Assembly (NCBI GenBank): GCA_018657495.1
Contig: JABHXA010000004.1
Span: 1-64,000 of the forward strand
Direction: 5' to 3'
DNA: 64,000 nucleotides
Source of the DNA: Fidelibacterota bacterium
GTDB lineage: Bacteria > Fidelibacterota > Marinisomatia > SCGC-AAA003-L08 > JACNLC01
Part shown: piece after piece, positions 24,909 through 33,753 of the stretch
Layout: the number at the start of each line of letters is the position of its first letter
How positions within the stretch are numbered: position 1 is the first letter of the stretch
Translations under genes and position numbers: made by a program
The notes under the pieces: model-generated
Told to the model about the DNA's origin: nothing
What the model saw: only the letters and a program-made list of their open reading frames with translations
Databases searched by the model: none

Positions 24909-25712
24909 TCATTGATTTGGTAACTTGGTATAATCAATCTCTGAGCCTAATACACTATGAGGGATGAGATAGATAGCAAGTAGGACAATTGCTGCAGTTA
25001 TGGGCCAGAATCGAGATATAGAATCCTTTCGTGTTCTCCAAAATGCAATGACCCAAAAAATCATCGCAATCAATGTTTTATTATCTGTTAAATCATACCC
25101 AAATGGCCATCCTGTCCAAAATGCACCAAATGCAAATTTTTGAACAATCGGACCTAAAATTATTCCACCAATAAATAAAAACAATACGGTCATTTGTGTC
25201 TGGGTGGCAATCTTAGGGCCATCGATAATTGCTTCAACACCCGTACGACTGGCGAATAACATGGCTAGAAACATGAAAAAGATGTGGGGGATGAGAAAAT
25301 ATGCCGGCACGGCACCTTTATAACGAGCGATAACCGGTTCTTTAGTCAGGGATTTTAAATTCTCCAGATTTGTGCCCAAATAGACTTCATATATCAATTT
25401 ACCAGCAGGAGGCTGAGAAGGCATAGTGGTTGAAAGCAGAATTCCATCCCTTTTAAGTGATTTTATCGTCCAATCATCATGACTTTTAAATCTCTTAAAT
25501 TTTATCTGTCCTATTATATTTGGATCGGCAGCTTCAAAACTAATTGGCATATCAATCCCTGAATTATAACTGCGTAAAAGTTTAAACTTAATTTCCTGTT
25601 CGATAAGATTTACAGTGCCGCGAACAGGGTATGTTGGTCCTGTGGTTTTCTGGTAATAAGCAATAACGATAGTAAAGAGAACTGTGGCAATCCATAATAG
25701 TGTTGATTTCAT
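24909..25712 (-). CDS. Conserved membrane protein of unknown function
   Basis: The 267-residue protein has an N-terminal hydrophobic segment (about 4-20), a soluble region of about 130 residues that looks like a beta-rich periplasmic domain, and then four hydrophobic segments in the C-terminal half, with GWPFGYDLTDNKT between two of them. I recognise no enzyme motif and do not assign a family. The ATG at 25712 has AAGG about 7 nt upstream; an in-frame upstream codon near 25790 would place charged residues before the signal anchor and is less likely. It is convergent with the sensor kinase gene. Confidence 0.8.
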   Translation of the reverse strand: MKSTLLWIATVLFTIVIAYYQKTTGPTYPVRGTVNLIEQEIKFKLLRSYNSGIDMPISFEAADPNIIGQIKFKRFKSHDDWTIKSLKRDGILLSTTMPSQPPAGKLIYEVYLGTNLENLKSLTKEPVIARYKGAVPAYFLIPHIFFMFLAMLFASRTGVEAIIDGPKIATQTQMTVLFLFIGGIILGPIVQKFAFGAFWTGWPFGYDLTDNKTLIAMIFWVIAFWRTRKDSISRFWPITAAIVLLAIYLIPHSVLGSEIDYTKLPNQ

Positions 25713-26028
25713 TTTATACCTTAGAAATTTAATTAGAATAATTATTAAGAGATTATTATCTCTTATATGCCACCATTGGCAGATGATCAAAATTAATTCT
25801 ATTTATTATAATGGATGAAAGGTTAACAAGGTATAAATAGAAAATTAATCAATCATTCATGAAAATTTTATTATAACAGAATGCATCATCGGTAAATAGT
25901 TAAACGATCTTGGATGATGTTTATTGTTGTCGGTTTTCTATTGTGTGATAAATATGATTTGATAAAAATATTGGATGCAGAATTCTATGTACGAAAAAGG
26001 CAGGGGGATAATGTTCAATTAGACAAAA
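25713..26028. other. Intergenic region, 316 nt, no gene seen
   Basis: The region lies between two minus-strand genes and should carry the promoter of the membrane protein gene. No ORF or hairpin terminator is convincing. Confidence 0.5.
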
Positions 26029-27822
26029 TCATTCTTCCCGTTCTTCTTTTCTCTTGTCCCAATTCCTGCGGTCACTGCCCTTGATTCGACTTAATTTATT
26101 ATCAAGTTCCCGAATACGAGAAGACATTTTCTGCAAGATTCTAAATGCCATTGATGGATCGTCCTGAATCCTTGTAAGTAACATACGTTTATCGACGGTG
26201 AGTGCTCTGACGTCATCCAGTGCTCTTACTGTAGATGAGCGAACCTCTTTTTCAAAAAGTGCCATCTCACCAAAAAAATCACCCTTCTTCAAGGTAGCAA
26301 GATAAACTTCCTTTTTTCCCTGGATATGTAAAACTTCCACCGATCCGGATTGGATCACAAAAAGACAATCACCTACTTCCCCTTGGGTAACGATGGCATC
26401 GCCCTTTCTATATAACTTCCCTAATTCCTTTGTATCTCTATATGTTTTTCCAGCAGTTGATTTTTTTCCCATTCCAAACATTGCAGCTCCAATATTGTAA
26501 ATAAAGTTACCCCAGAATCCGGGTTTTATAGTTCTCAGTAGTATATCCTTATATGGGGCACTACCTGTGAAAGTATCCCATAACACCATACTCATAAATC
26601 TTTTATTACCTTCAATAAGTTGTTCATTCTGAACCATTCTATGAACACCCTTTTTTAGAAAATTGCTTTTCTGAATGACTGTTGTCACAACAAAAACCAT
26701 TTTACCAAGAAAATTGTCAAAATTGAGTTTTTTGCATGTTGGCCAATAATGTTTCTGAAAATCTGACTTGGAAATGCCATGCAGCACGGCGGTTGTAGCG
26801 GCAGCCTTACCGGCAAAATAGGCTGCACCAATGCCATTTTTATATAATTTAGATACTGCACAGTCACCCATCAGGACTAAACCGTCACTAAACGGCTGGA
26901 TTGCACCTGCCATATTAATTTTTGGAAAACATTGGCAGGGATAGAGTTTTGTAATATCCCATTCAGGTGGGAAACAGTTTTTTACAGCTGGGGACTCCAA
27001 AATAGTTTGTACCAGTTTTTTATCGATATCTTTTCCAAGCATGACAAAGGTGACATAATCTCCCTTGGGGATGAGAGCTGCAAATTTAATTCTGGGAATA
27101 TCCAATAAAAATACATGCATTGAAGTGCCAAATAATCGATGAATTTCTTCAGCTCCTAAATGAAATTCGCAAATAAAGGTTTTGGTAGTTTCCGGTGGGC
27201 GAAAATCAAGTTTCAGATTTTCAAATAGTTTTAGGGAATGGGGGTTTAGTCCGACAGCTCCAGCAACTAAATCATAAGTCCCTTCGGTGCCTTTGATAGT
27301 TTGGACAGTATAGCGTCTACCTTCCTTACTGATATTTTTTACGCGCTCTAAAATTATATTAGCGCCTTTGTCATGGGTCATCTCTTGAAGGAATCGATCA
27401 AAACTTGCCCATTCAACACCCTCAGATCCTAATGGTCCAACACCTCGAAACATGGCAGCAATTCTTTTTTCATGAAGCGGAGTCTCAATTTTTGTAACAC
27501 CCATCTCAGTATGCATTACATACGAATCTATCCCACGCTGGATAACCTTTTTGGGTATAGTAATTCCCTCTGTTGCTAACATTTGGACCAACGACTCTGA
27601 AACGATGCCACCACAATGATTACATCCTGCCGGACCGGTTTTGGTGAAACTATGTGCCTCAAAGACATCAAGGTGAATTTTTATATCGAGGCGTTCGCAA
27701 AGATCCAGTAGAAAATAGGTAAAGAAACTACCGGCAGGTCCTCCGCCAATAACGGCTACACGTGATCCATTAATTAATTTTAAGGACCCTTGTGGAGAAA
27801 TATTGGAAGATGTCACATGCAT
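26029..27822 (-). CDS. FAD-dependent oxidoreductase fused to a C-terminal cyclic-nucleotide-binding domain
   Basis: The 597-residue protein begins with a Rossmann FAD motif, VAVIGGGPAGSFF (about residues 22-34), and has a second FAD-contacting segment, GLVLMGDCAVSKL, near residue 315. This layout resembles geranylgeranyl-reductase-type flavoproteins. CNHCGG near residue 70 is a redox-type Cys cluster. Residues from about 470 to 580 form a cNMP-binding (CAP_ED) domain with GDCLFVIQSGSVEV, KKGDFFGEMALF and RSSTVRA, which retain the phosphate-binding cassette pattern. There is no DNA-binding domain. Allosteric control by a cyclic nucleotide is inference. CCGGAGAA precedes the ATG. Confidence 0.9.
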   Translation of the reverse strand: MHVTSSNISPQGSLKLINGSRVAVIGGGPAGSFFTYFLLDLCERLDIKIHLDVFEAHSFTKTGPAGCNHCGGIVSESLVQMLATEGITIPKKVIQRGIDSYVMHTEMGVTKIETPLHEKRIAAMFRGVGPLGSEGVEWASFDRFLQEMTHDKGANIILERVKNISKEGRRYTVQTIKGTEGTYDLVAGAVGLNPHSLKLFENLKLDFRPPETTKTFICEFHLGAEEIHRLFGTSMHVFLLDIPRIKFAALIPKGDYVTFVMLGKDIDKKLVQTILESPAVKNCFPPEWDITKLYPCQCFPKINMAGAIQPFSDGLVLMGDCAVSKLYKNGIGAAYFAGKAAATTAVLHGISKSDFQKHYWPTCKKLNFDNFLGKMVFVVTTVIQKSNFLKKGVHRMVQNEQLIEGNKRFMSMVLWDTFTGSAPYKDILLRTIKPGFWGNFIYNIGAAMFGMGKKSTAGKTYRDTKELGKLYRKGDAIVTQGEVGDCLFVIQSGSVEVLHIQGKKEVYLATLKKGDFFGEMALFEKEVRSSTVRALDDVRALTVDKRMLLTRIQDDPSMAFRILQKMSSRIRELDNKLSRIKGSDRRNWDKRKEEREE

Positions 27823-27979
27823 ATATAGATTCTCCGGATATTTTTAAACATCATCTTGTCTGTTTGTATAATTATAACGATTTAGCGCGAATAATTGAAC
27901 ATGATAAGAATTATGGATAATAAAATTGCTATCATGTTTGAATGGTAAAATTGCCTGTGTACCGGAAAATATTAGAAAT

Positions 27980-28456
27980 TCATTTCTGAACGAAATGCTT
28001 CCAGTCCCCGGATTCCAAGACTTCCTTAGTAATTTGATTTTTTCGTTCAAAAAATTTTGTCATGTATCTTTTTAAAAATAAGCTATCAGCAAGGTTGCCA
28101 ATCCAATAAAATGGAGACACATATTCAAATATATCAGTGATAAATACTGTGTCCCCTTCAACTTTAAATATGTGGTCGTGGTCAAAGGATTCAAAGGCAC
28201 CTTTAACCATAGAATCCCTGAAGTGATTGGGTCGATCATACTGAGTGATTTTCGCGGTAAGAAATTGCGGAATCCCAAAGTGGCGAGCACGCCAGGTGAC
28301 TGAGTCGCCAAGTTCAGACAATCCACTGGTTTTCCCCTTTATTGCAATTTCATGATGCCTCTTCTGAGTATGCATGTGAAAATCTATGCTGCGCGACAGG
28401 TCAAAAACGATTTCAATTGGAGCTTTTGTTTCAAAGCATGTAACGATTCGTGGCAT
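27980..28456 (-). CDS. SRPBCC (START-like) family protein
   Basis: The 158-residue protein has the pattern of the SRPBCC/cyclase-dehydrase fold: an N-terminal strand, then APIEIVFDLSRSIDFH, a central GDSVTWRARHFG and a C-terminal helix. Proteins of this fold bind hydrophobic ligands in the cytoplasm. It lies 157 nt downstream of no other gene in its direction; the flavoprotein gene follows it on the same strand. A joint role in lipid or quinone metabolism is possible but unproven. Confidence 0.8.
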   Translation of the reverse strand: MPRIVTCFETKAPIEIVFDLSRSIDFHMHTQKRHHEIAIKGKTSGLSELGDSVTWRARHFGIPQFLTAKITQYDRPNHFRDSMVKGAFESFDHDHIFKVEGDTVFITDIFEYVSPFYWIGNLADSLFLKRYMTKFFERKNQITKEVLESGDWKHFVQK

Positions 28457-28772
28457 TAGTACAGTTCACCCATAATGATTAGTTCTATCTCATCATATCT
28501 CAACAAAATCAATATTAACATATTATACAGTGATATGAATGACAAATTTAAGTATTATAAGAGTATTATATCAAGTAATCGGTATAGTGTGACGGTTAGC
28601 AATTAGTTATCTATCACAATAGTGAGCCCAACTTTTTTGTGGTAATGAAAATTCTCTACAACTTTGCTTGATAGTAAAGATAATATATATCTTTCAGGAA
28701 ATATTATTCCATTCGCAGAGATTAAATTTTCATAAATTATTGAGTCATTTCATAATAAAATTCTTATTTCTC
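28457..28772. other. Divergent intergenic region, 316 nt
   Basis: It separates the minus-strand SRPBCC gene from the plus-strand lipoprotein gene and is AT-rich. No small gene or RNA is recognisable. The open frame from 28668 to the lipoprotein ATG has no signal of its own and is not taken as coding. Confidence 0.5.
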
Positions 28773-29495
28773 ATGAAAAATATATATGCAAATATTTTAT
28801 TAATACTTTTCCCTATCCTGCTTACTTCATGTGCCGTTATTGATACTTCAGGGCTGGAAACTGCGGATACAATTCCAAAAGGGAAAATTAAATTAGCAAT
28901 AGAAGCCAGCATTGGCACTGAATTATTATTTTCTGCAGAACAATTTGAACAAGATTCATTGATAGATTTTCAGGAATCGGCAGCAGCGGCAATAGGTGCT
29001 TTAAATTTCGGATTCGGTTTGGATGATAAATCGGATATCCATTTTAAGGCATGGGGGTCTGGATTCGGAGGGATTGGATTTCGAATATTTTTTAAAACAA
29101 AATTTAAATCGAAAAATGAAAATATTACACGTGCCATCGCTCCAGGAGTAAATTTTCTCAAATATGATGGTAATGATGATACCCATTCTCGAACCGAGGA
29201 TGTTAGAAGTTTTGGTTTTGAAATTCCATATATTCAGACACGAAAACTAGGTAAATATTTTTCTACAACTGGTATTATTCGATATGGATTTGATCAGTTA
29301 TTGGTAGATTCGGTAATAAATGATGATTTTGAAACAAAAGAATATTCGCTCCATAGAATTGGGATCATAGGAGGAATTTCATTAAAATTTAAACAATTAC
29401 CTGGCCTGCGGATTTGTGCCGGAGTAGAAGTTCTCTCACCCATGAATGATCTTTATAGTTACTCCCCGATATTTGGATTTGGGATTGTATTTTAA
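28773..29495 (+). CDS. Lipoprotein of unknown function
   Basis: I start at the ATG at 28773, which gives a clean lipoprotein signal (MKNIYANILLILFPILLTSC, Cys at residue 20). The longer frame from 28668 would bury it. The mature part of about 220 residues is rich in alternating hydrophobic and polar positions and Gly-Phe pairs (GFGLDD, GSGFGGIGF, FGFGIVF), which looks like a small outer-membrane beta-barrel or barrel-like protein. I recognise no named family. Confidence 0.8.
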   Translation: MKNIYANILLILFPILLTSCAVIDTSGLETADTIPKGKIKLAIEASIGTELLFSAEQFEQDSLIDFQESAAAAIGALNFGFGLDDKSDIHFKAWGSGFGGIGFRIFFKTKFKSKNENITRAIAPGVNFLKYDGNDDTHSRTEDVRSFGFEIPYIQTRKLGKYFSTTGIIRYGFDQLLVDSVINDDFETKEYSLHRIGIIGGISLKFKQLPGLRICAGVEVLSPMNDLYSYSPIFGFGIVF

Positions 29496-29571
29496 TGAAT
29501 TTCAAATATATTTTTATCATCATTATTTCAAATGGCTTAATATCAAATTTTAATTATAAAAAGGAAATACA

Positions 29572-29868
29572 ATGAAAGGATTTGAGAAATCCTGGCTAAA
29601 GGGTCAGGCTCACTCATTAACTCATATTGCCCAGGTGGGCAAAGATGGGTTATCAGATGGTACCATTAAATTTATCAATCAAGCTCTCGACTCACACGAG
29701 CTGATAAAAGTAAAATTTTTAGATTTTAAAGATCAGAAGAAAGAACTGTCAAAAAAAATAGTAGATAGTACCAATTCTGAACAGGTTGGGATAATCGGTA
29801 ATATCCTAATACTTTTTCGTCAAAATAGTGATCCAGAAAAAAGAAAAATTAAACTGCCAAGCAAATAA
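29572..29868 (+). CDS. yhbY: YhbY/CRS1-CRM family RNA-binding protein
   Basis: The 98-residue protein has the CRM domain: LKGQAHSLTHIAQVGKDGLS near the N-terminus, and the VGIIGNILILFR strand near residue 72, in place of the usual GxxG-like loop and FYR ending. YhbY binds pre-50S ribosomal particles and is a ribosome-assembly factor. AAAAGGAAA lies before the ATG. The gene is separate from the flanking surface-protein genes. Confidence 0.92.
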   Translation: MKGFEKSWLKGQAHSLTHIAQVGKDGLSDGTIKFINQALDSHELIKVKFLDFKDQKKELSKKIVDSTNSEQVGIIGNILILFRQNSDPEKRKIKLPSK

Positions 29869-29998
29869 ATCTTAGAAATATTTCCTTAATATAATTCCTT
29901 ACAAAATGATACAATCTACTTATAATCATTGCAATTGAAATCACGTAGATTTGTGCCTTCCCCAATAATAATAAACCTTGGATAAATCAGGAGACCAC

Positions 29999-32900
29999 AT
30001 GAAAAAACTGAGTATAGTTTTACTAACTACTCTAAGTACGATTAGCTTAATTATGGCAAGCAATGCCTCCAACTTCACACTAACTGGTGATAGCGGCAAT
30101 GGAATCACTATGGAATTCCAAAATTCTTATGAGATTTCTCAAGAAAATTTAGGTCATAAAATTGAAGCTGAAAATTCTGGGAAAAGCGGACTTGCTGGTG
30201 TTCCTGATCTGCCTTTATTTACCACCTTTTTTAAAATGGAGCCTGGCATTGCATACGAGGTGAGTTATGAAGTACTCCAGTCTTCAGTTATTCCTGGTAT
30301 CGAACTTCTTGAGTCCAAAGGGTTACTTGAGGATAATGATGAAGGATTGGAAGTAATTTCTCAGGTTTATAATTCTCATTTAGTTTATCCAATACAAAAT
30401 ATTCAATTGTCTGAGCCAATGGTCATGAGAGATATGGAATTGGCAATGATTGAGTTTATACCGTTTAGATACAATCCCAATACAGACGAATTAACCGTTT
30501 ACGAATATGTTGAGATTTCCATCAGTGAAAATGGTGTGAGGGATACCGGGGTAGTGAGAGATTTACCTCCTTCGCAAGTATTTGAATCATTATATGAATC
30601 TATGGTGATCAATTATTCACGGGAAGATCGAGTTGAAGAGTATCAGCAGCCGTCTATATTATATATTTGTGGTGGTAATTCCTTATCTCATCCCTTATTT
30701 CAGCAATTATTAGAATGGCGAAGACAGAGCGGTTATATTGTTTATACTGCTGATATCGATGAAACCGGCTCTTCAAATTCACAAATTAAAAATTATATTA
30801 CCGATGCATATGAATCACTAGATCCTGCGCCTGAATACGTTGCTTTAGTTGGAGATACTGATCAATCATATGCGATTCCCACATTCTATGAGAATTGGTC
30901 AGGATACAATGGCGAGGGTGACATGCCCTATAGTCAATTGGACGGTAATGATCTTTTACCCGAGGTTCTCGTTGGTAGGCTATCCGTTGATAACAGCACC
31001 CAACTTTCTGTCGTTGTTGCCAAAACACTCGGTTATGAAAAAGCGACATATATTGATGAAACAGGAAGTGATTGGTATGTTAGTGCTGCTTTGGTTGGAG
31101 ACCCATCATCATCCGGTCTTTCCACAATCAATACCAACCAGTATATTGAGAATATGCTTGATAGTTGGGGGTTTGAAGATATCATGACTAATTATGGAGG
31201 AAGTAATTATAACAATTGGATGAATAATGCCCTTGGTGCTGGAATCGGTTATTTTAATTATCGCGGTTACATTGGTGTTAGTGGTTTTAATGGTGGCGAT
31301 GGGGCTAATAATGGTTGGATGACTCCATTTGTTACTTTTCTCACCTGCAGTACAGGATCATTTGGTTCAAGTTGGGGTGAATCTATAATTGAAAATATGT
31401 TTAGATCTGGAACCGTAAGTAACCCTGGTGGAGGGGTTGCATGTATCGGAACAGCAACATCAGGAACCCATACTGCATTCAATAATATCGTTGAGATGGG
31501 TATATATGAAGGGATATTCCCAAAAGAACTTGAAACAGGCGGTGCCGCCCTTGGCATGGGTAAACTGGCTCTATTACTGGCTTATCCAACTGACCCAAGT
31601 AATAAAACCAGTATCTTTTCGCATTGGAATAATTTAATGGGTGATCCTGCTTTACAACTTTGGACCCTTAGACCGGCAGAATTTATTGTTGTTCATTCTG
31701 AGTATCTCGCTTCAGGCTCTAATGTCGTGGAAGTTATTGTTGGTGATGAAGATGGAATTCCTGTTGAAAATGCCAGAGTAGTATTTTTGGATGATAATGA
31801 TGAATCCATTTATAGGTTCACCGATGAAGAAGGCAGGGTTTTAATACCTATTGAAACAGATTATGACGGTGATATGAGCGTTGTAGTACGAAAAAGAAAT
31901 TTCATTCCTTATGAAGGAGAAATTGAATTCAATAATTCTGGAGCAGTATTAAACGCTATGGTCAATGAATTATCCATAACTGATCAAAATGGGAATAGTG
32001 ATAATGTTATAAATCCTGGTGAGATAATTACGTTCTCTTTCCCAGTTGCCAACAATGGTAATGGGGATCTTGTCGACCTGGTTGTGTCCCTAAATGCCGA
32101 TAATGACCTGGTATCAATTTTATCTGGCTCTGATACTGTTGAGAGTTTACTGATAGGTGAAAATACCGATGTCGAATTTGAATTTGCCCTCTCTACATCA
32201 GCGGTATATATGGAAGAGCTTAACCTAACGGTAGATTTCTCAGATTCTGATGGAAATACCTGGTTTAGTGCTATTCCGGCAATGGTTTCAGGAAGTAGAC
32301 TGTCTATCGAATCATTTGGTTCAACCAGCGGTGGATTAATTCAACCTGGTGAAGACGTAGATTTTGAAATATATTTGAAAAATGAGGGTGATCTTCCATC
32401 TGGGAACATAACCGTTATTTTAAGTGAATTTGGACCCTGGGACTATTTGGATATTGATGATGTTATCAGCAATTTTGACCCAATAAATTCCGGTGAAACA
32501 GGACTTTCATTAGATGGATTTCATCTGATAACCAGTGACGATGTCGTTCATGGCACTATGTTACAAATTCAAGTGGATATCACAGATGACCTCGGTTATA
32601 ACAGAACAGAATTTTTAATGCTCCAGGTTGGGGAAGTAAGTGTAACAGATCCACTGGGACCAGATCCGCACGGTTATTATATTTATGATTCAGGTGATCT
32701 TGGCTATTCTCTTGCCCTGCCCTATAGTTGGTATGAGATTGATCCTTCAATTGGTGGTGATGGTACTTCATTGGGATTGAATGACCAGGGATATGGAAAT
32801 CCTGCCTCACAAACTCCTGCTCATTTAGATTTACCATTTACATTTACTTTTTATGGGGTTGATTATGATGAGATAACCATTTCATCAAACGGGTATATTG

Positions 32901-33544
32901 CACTTGGTAACTCACAAATGTCATCATTTAGAAATTATGTTCTCCCTGGTGCTGGTGGTCCTTCCCCCATGATTGCCGCATTTTGGGATGATCTGAAAAC
33001 CACCAGTGGCGGTGGCGTATACAGCTTTGTTGATGAAGAAAACGGCGAAGTGGTAATTGAGTGGTCCGGTATACATACTTATGAACCAACCAGTACTGAA
33101 TCATTCCAGGTTATTCTGATTGATGCCATCACACCAACTGGCGATGATGAAATACTTATACAATATAAGGAGTTCAATAATACTACCAGTGGCAATATGA
33201 ATAGTGGGGGTGTTATTCATGGGGATTACAGTACAATTGGTATAGAAAATCATTTAGGTAATATGGGTCTGCAGTATTCTTTTAACAATCAATATCCTGT
33301 TGCAGCAATGCCTCTTGAGGATGAAACTGCCATTTTTATCACAACCCGTCAGCCGACAAGTTTATTAAAAGGTGATGTCAACATCGATGGAGAATTAAAT
33401 GTCCTTGATATTGTAATGCTAGTAAATGATCTGATTAATCTTGAAGAATTAGGACCGCTTGAGTCATACATTGCCGATATGAATGAGGACAGCATACTGA
33501 ACGTTCTTGATGTAATACTCCTTATCAATGATATATTAGGATAA
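29999..33544 (+). CDS. Peptidase family C25 (gingipain-type) homologue with C-terminal dockerin
   Basis: This 1181-residue secreted protein has a signal peptide (1-18), a propeptide-like region (about 30-200), a C25-type region (about 215-560), beta-sandwich domains, and a lectin- or nidogen-like domain near 890-1120 (ITISSNGYIALG). A C-terminal type I dockerin, about 1124-1181, has two DxNxDxxLNVLD-type calcium loops. The C25 nucleophile candidate is Cys450 (FLTCSTGSF). The usual GHG containing the catalytic His is replaced by RGYIG, with Tyr424 at the His position, so activity is uncertain. CAGGAG precedes the ATG at 29999; an upstream TTG is less likely. A terminator follows. Confidence 0.9.
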   Translation: MKKLSIVLLTTLSTISLIMASNASNFTLTGDSGNGITMEFQNSYEISQENLGHKIEAENSGKSGLAGVPDLPLFTTFFKMEPGIAYEVSYEVLQSSVIPGIELLESKGLLEDNDEGLEVISQVYNSHLVYPIQNIQLSEPMVMRDMELAMIEFIPFRYNPNTDELTVYEYVEISISENGVRDTGVVRDLPPSQVFESLYESMVINYSREDRVEEYQQPSILYICGGNSLSHPLFQQLLEWRRQSGYIVYTADIDETGSSNSQIKNYITDAYESLDPAPEYVALVGDTDQSYAIPTFYENWSGYNGEGDMPYSQLDGNDLLPEVLVGRLSVDNSTQLSVVVAKTLGYEKATYIDETGSDWYVSAALVGDPSSSGLSTINTNQYIENMLDSWGFEDIMTNYGGSNYNNWMNNALGAGIGYFNYRGYIGVSGFNGGDGANNGWMTPFVTFLTCSTGSFGSSWGESIIENMFRSGTVSNPGGGVACIGTATSGTHTAFNNIVEMGIYEGIFPKELETGGAALGMGKLALLLAYPTDPSNKTSIFSHWNNLMGDPALQLWTLRPAEFIVVHSEYLASGSNVVEVIVGDEDGIPVENARVVFLDDNDESIYRFTDEEGRVLIPIETDYDGDMSVVVRKRNFIPYEGEIEFNNSGAVLNAMVNELSITDQNGNSDNVINPGEIITFSFPVANNGNGDLVDLVVSLNADNDLVSILSGSDTVESLLIGENTDVEFEFALSTSAVYMEELNLTVDFSDSDGNTWFSAIPAMVSGSRLSIESFGSTSGGLIQPGEDVDFEIYLKNEGDLPSGNITVILSEFGPWDYLDIDDVISNFDPINSGETGLSLDGFHLITSDDVVHGTMLQIQVDITDDLGYNRTEFLMLQVGEVSVTDPLGPDPHGYYIYDSGDLGYSLALPYSWYEIDPSIGGDGTSLGLNDQGYGNPASQTPAHLDLPFTFTFYGVDYDEITISSNGYIALGNSQMSSFRNYVLPGAGGPSPMIAAFWDDLKTTSGGGVYSFVDEENGEVVIEWSGIHTYEPTSTESFQVILIDAITPTGDDEILIQYKEFNNTTSGNMNSGGVIHGDYSTIGIENHLGNMGLQYSFNNQYPVAAMPLEDETAIFITTRQPTSLLKGDVNIDGELNVLDIVMLVNDLINLEELGPLESYIADMNEDSILNVLDVILLINDILG

Positions 33545-33566
33545 TCACAATTCTATGAATAAAAGA

Positions 33567-33592
33567 CCCCGGTTAATTACCGGGGTTTTTTG
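33567..33592 (+). terminator. Rho-independent terminator after the C25 homologue gene
   Basis: A 7-bp stem CCCCGGT/ACCGGGG with loop TAATT is followed by a run of T. It lies 23 nt after the stop codon. Confidence 0.93.
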
Positions 33593-33753
33593 TTTTCTGG
33601 CATAATTTGAGTGAAAACTAGACAGTTAATTGAATATTATTTTCATCTGATTGTAATAAAAATTACTTAATAAGATTCACTGACAAATGATTTAAATATA
33701 GCGAAAGAATAGCTTTAGATTTTCCCCCACTATTTATATGATAATTACCAGAA

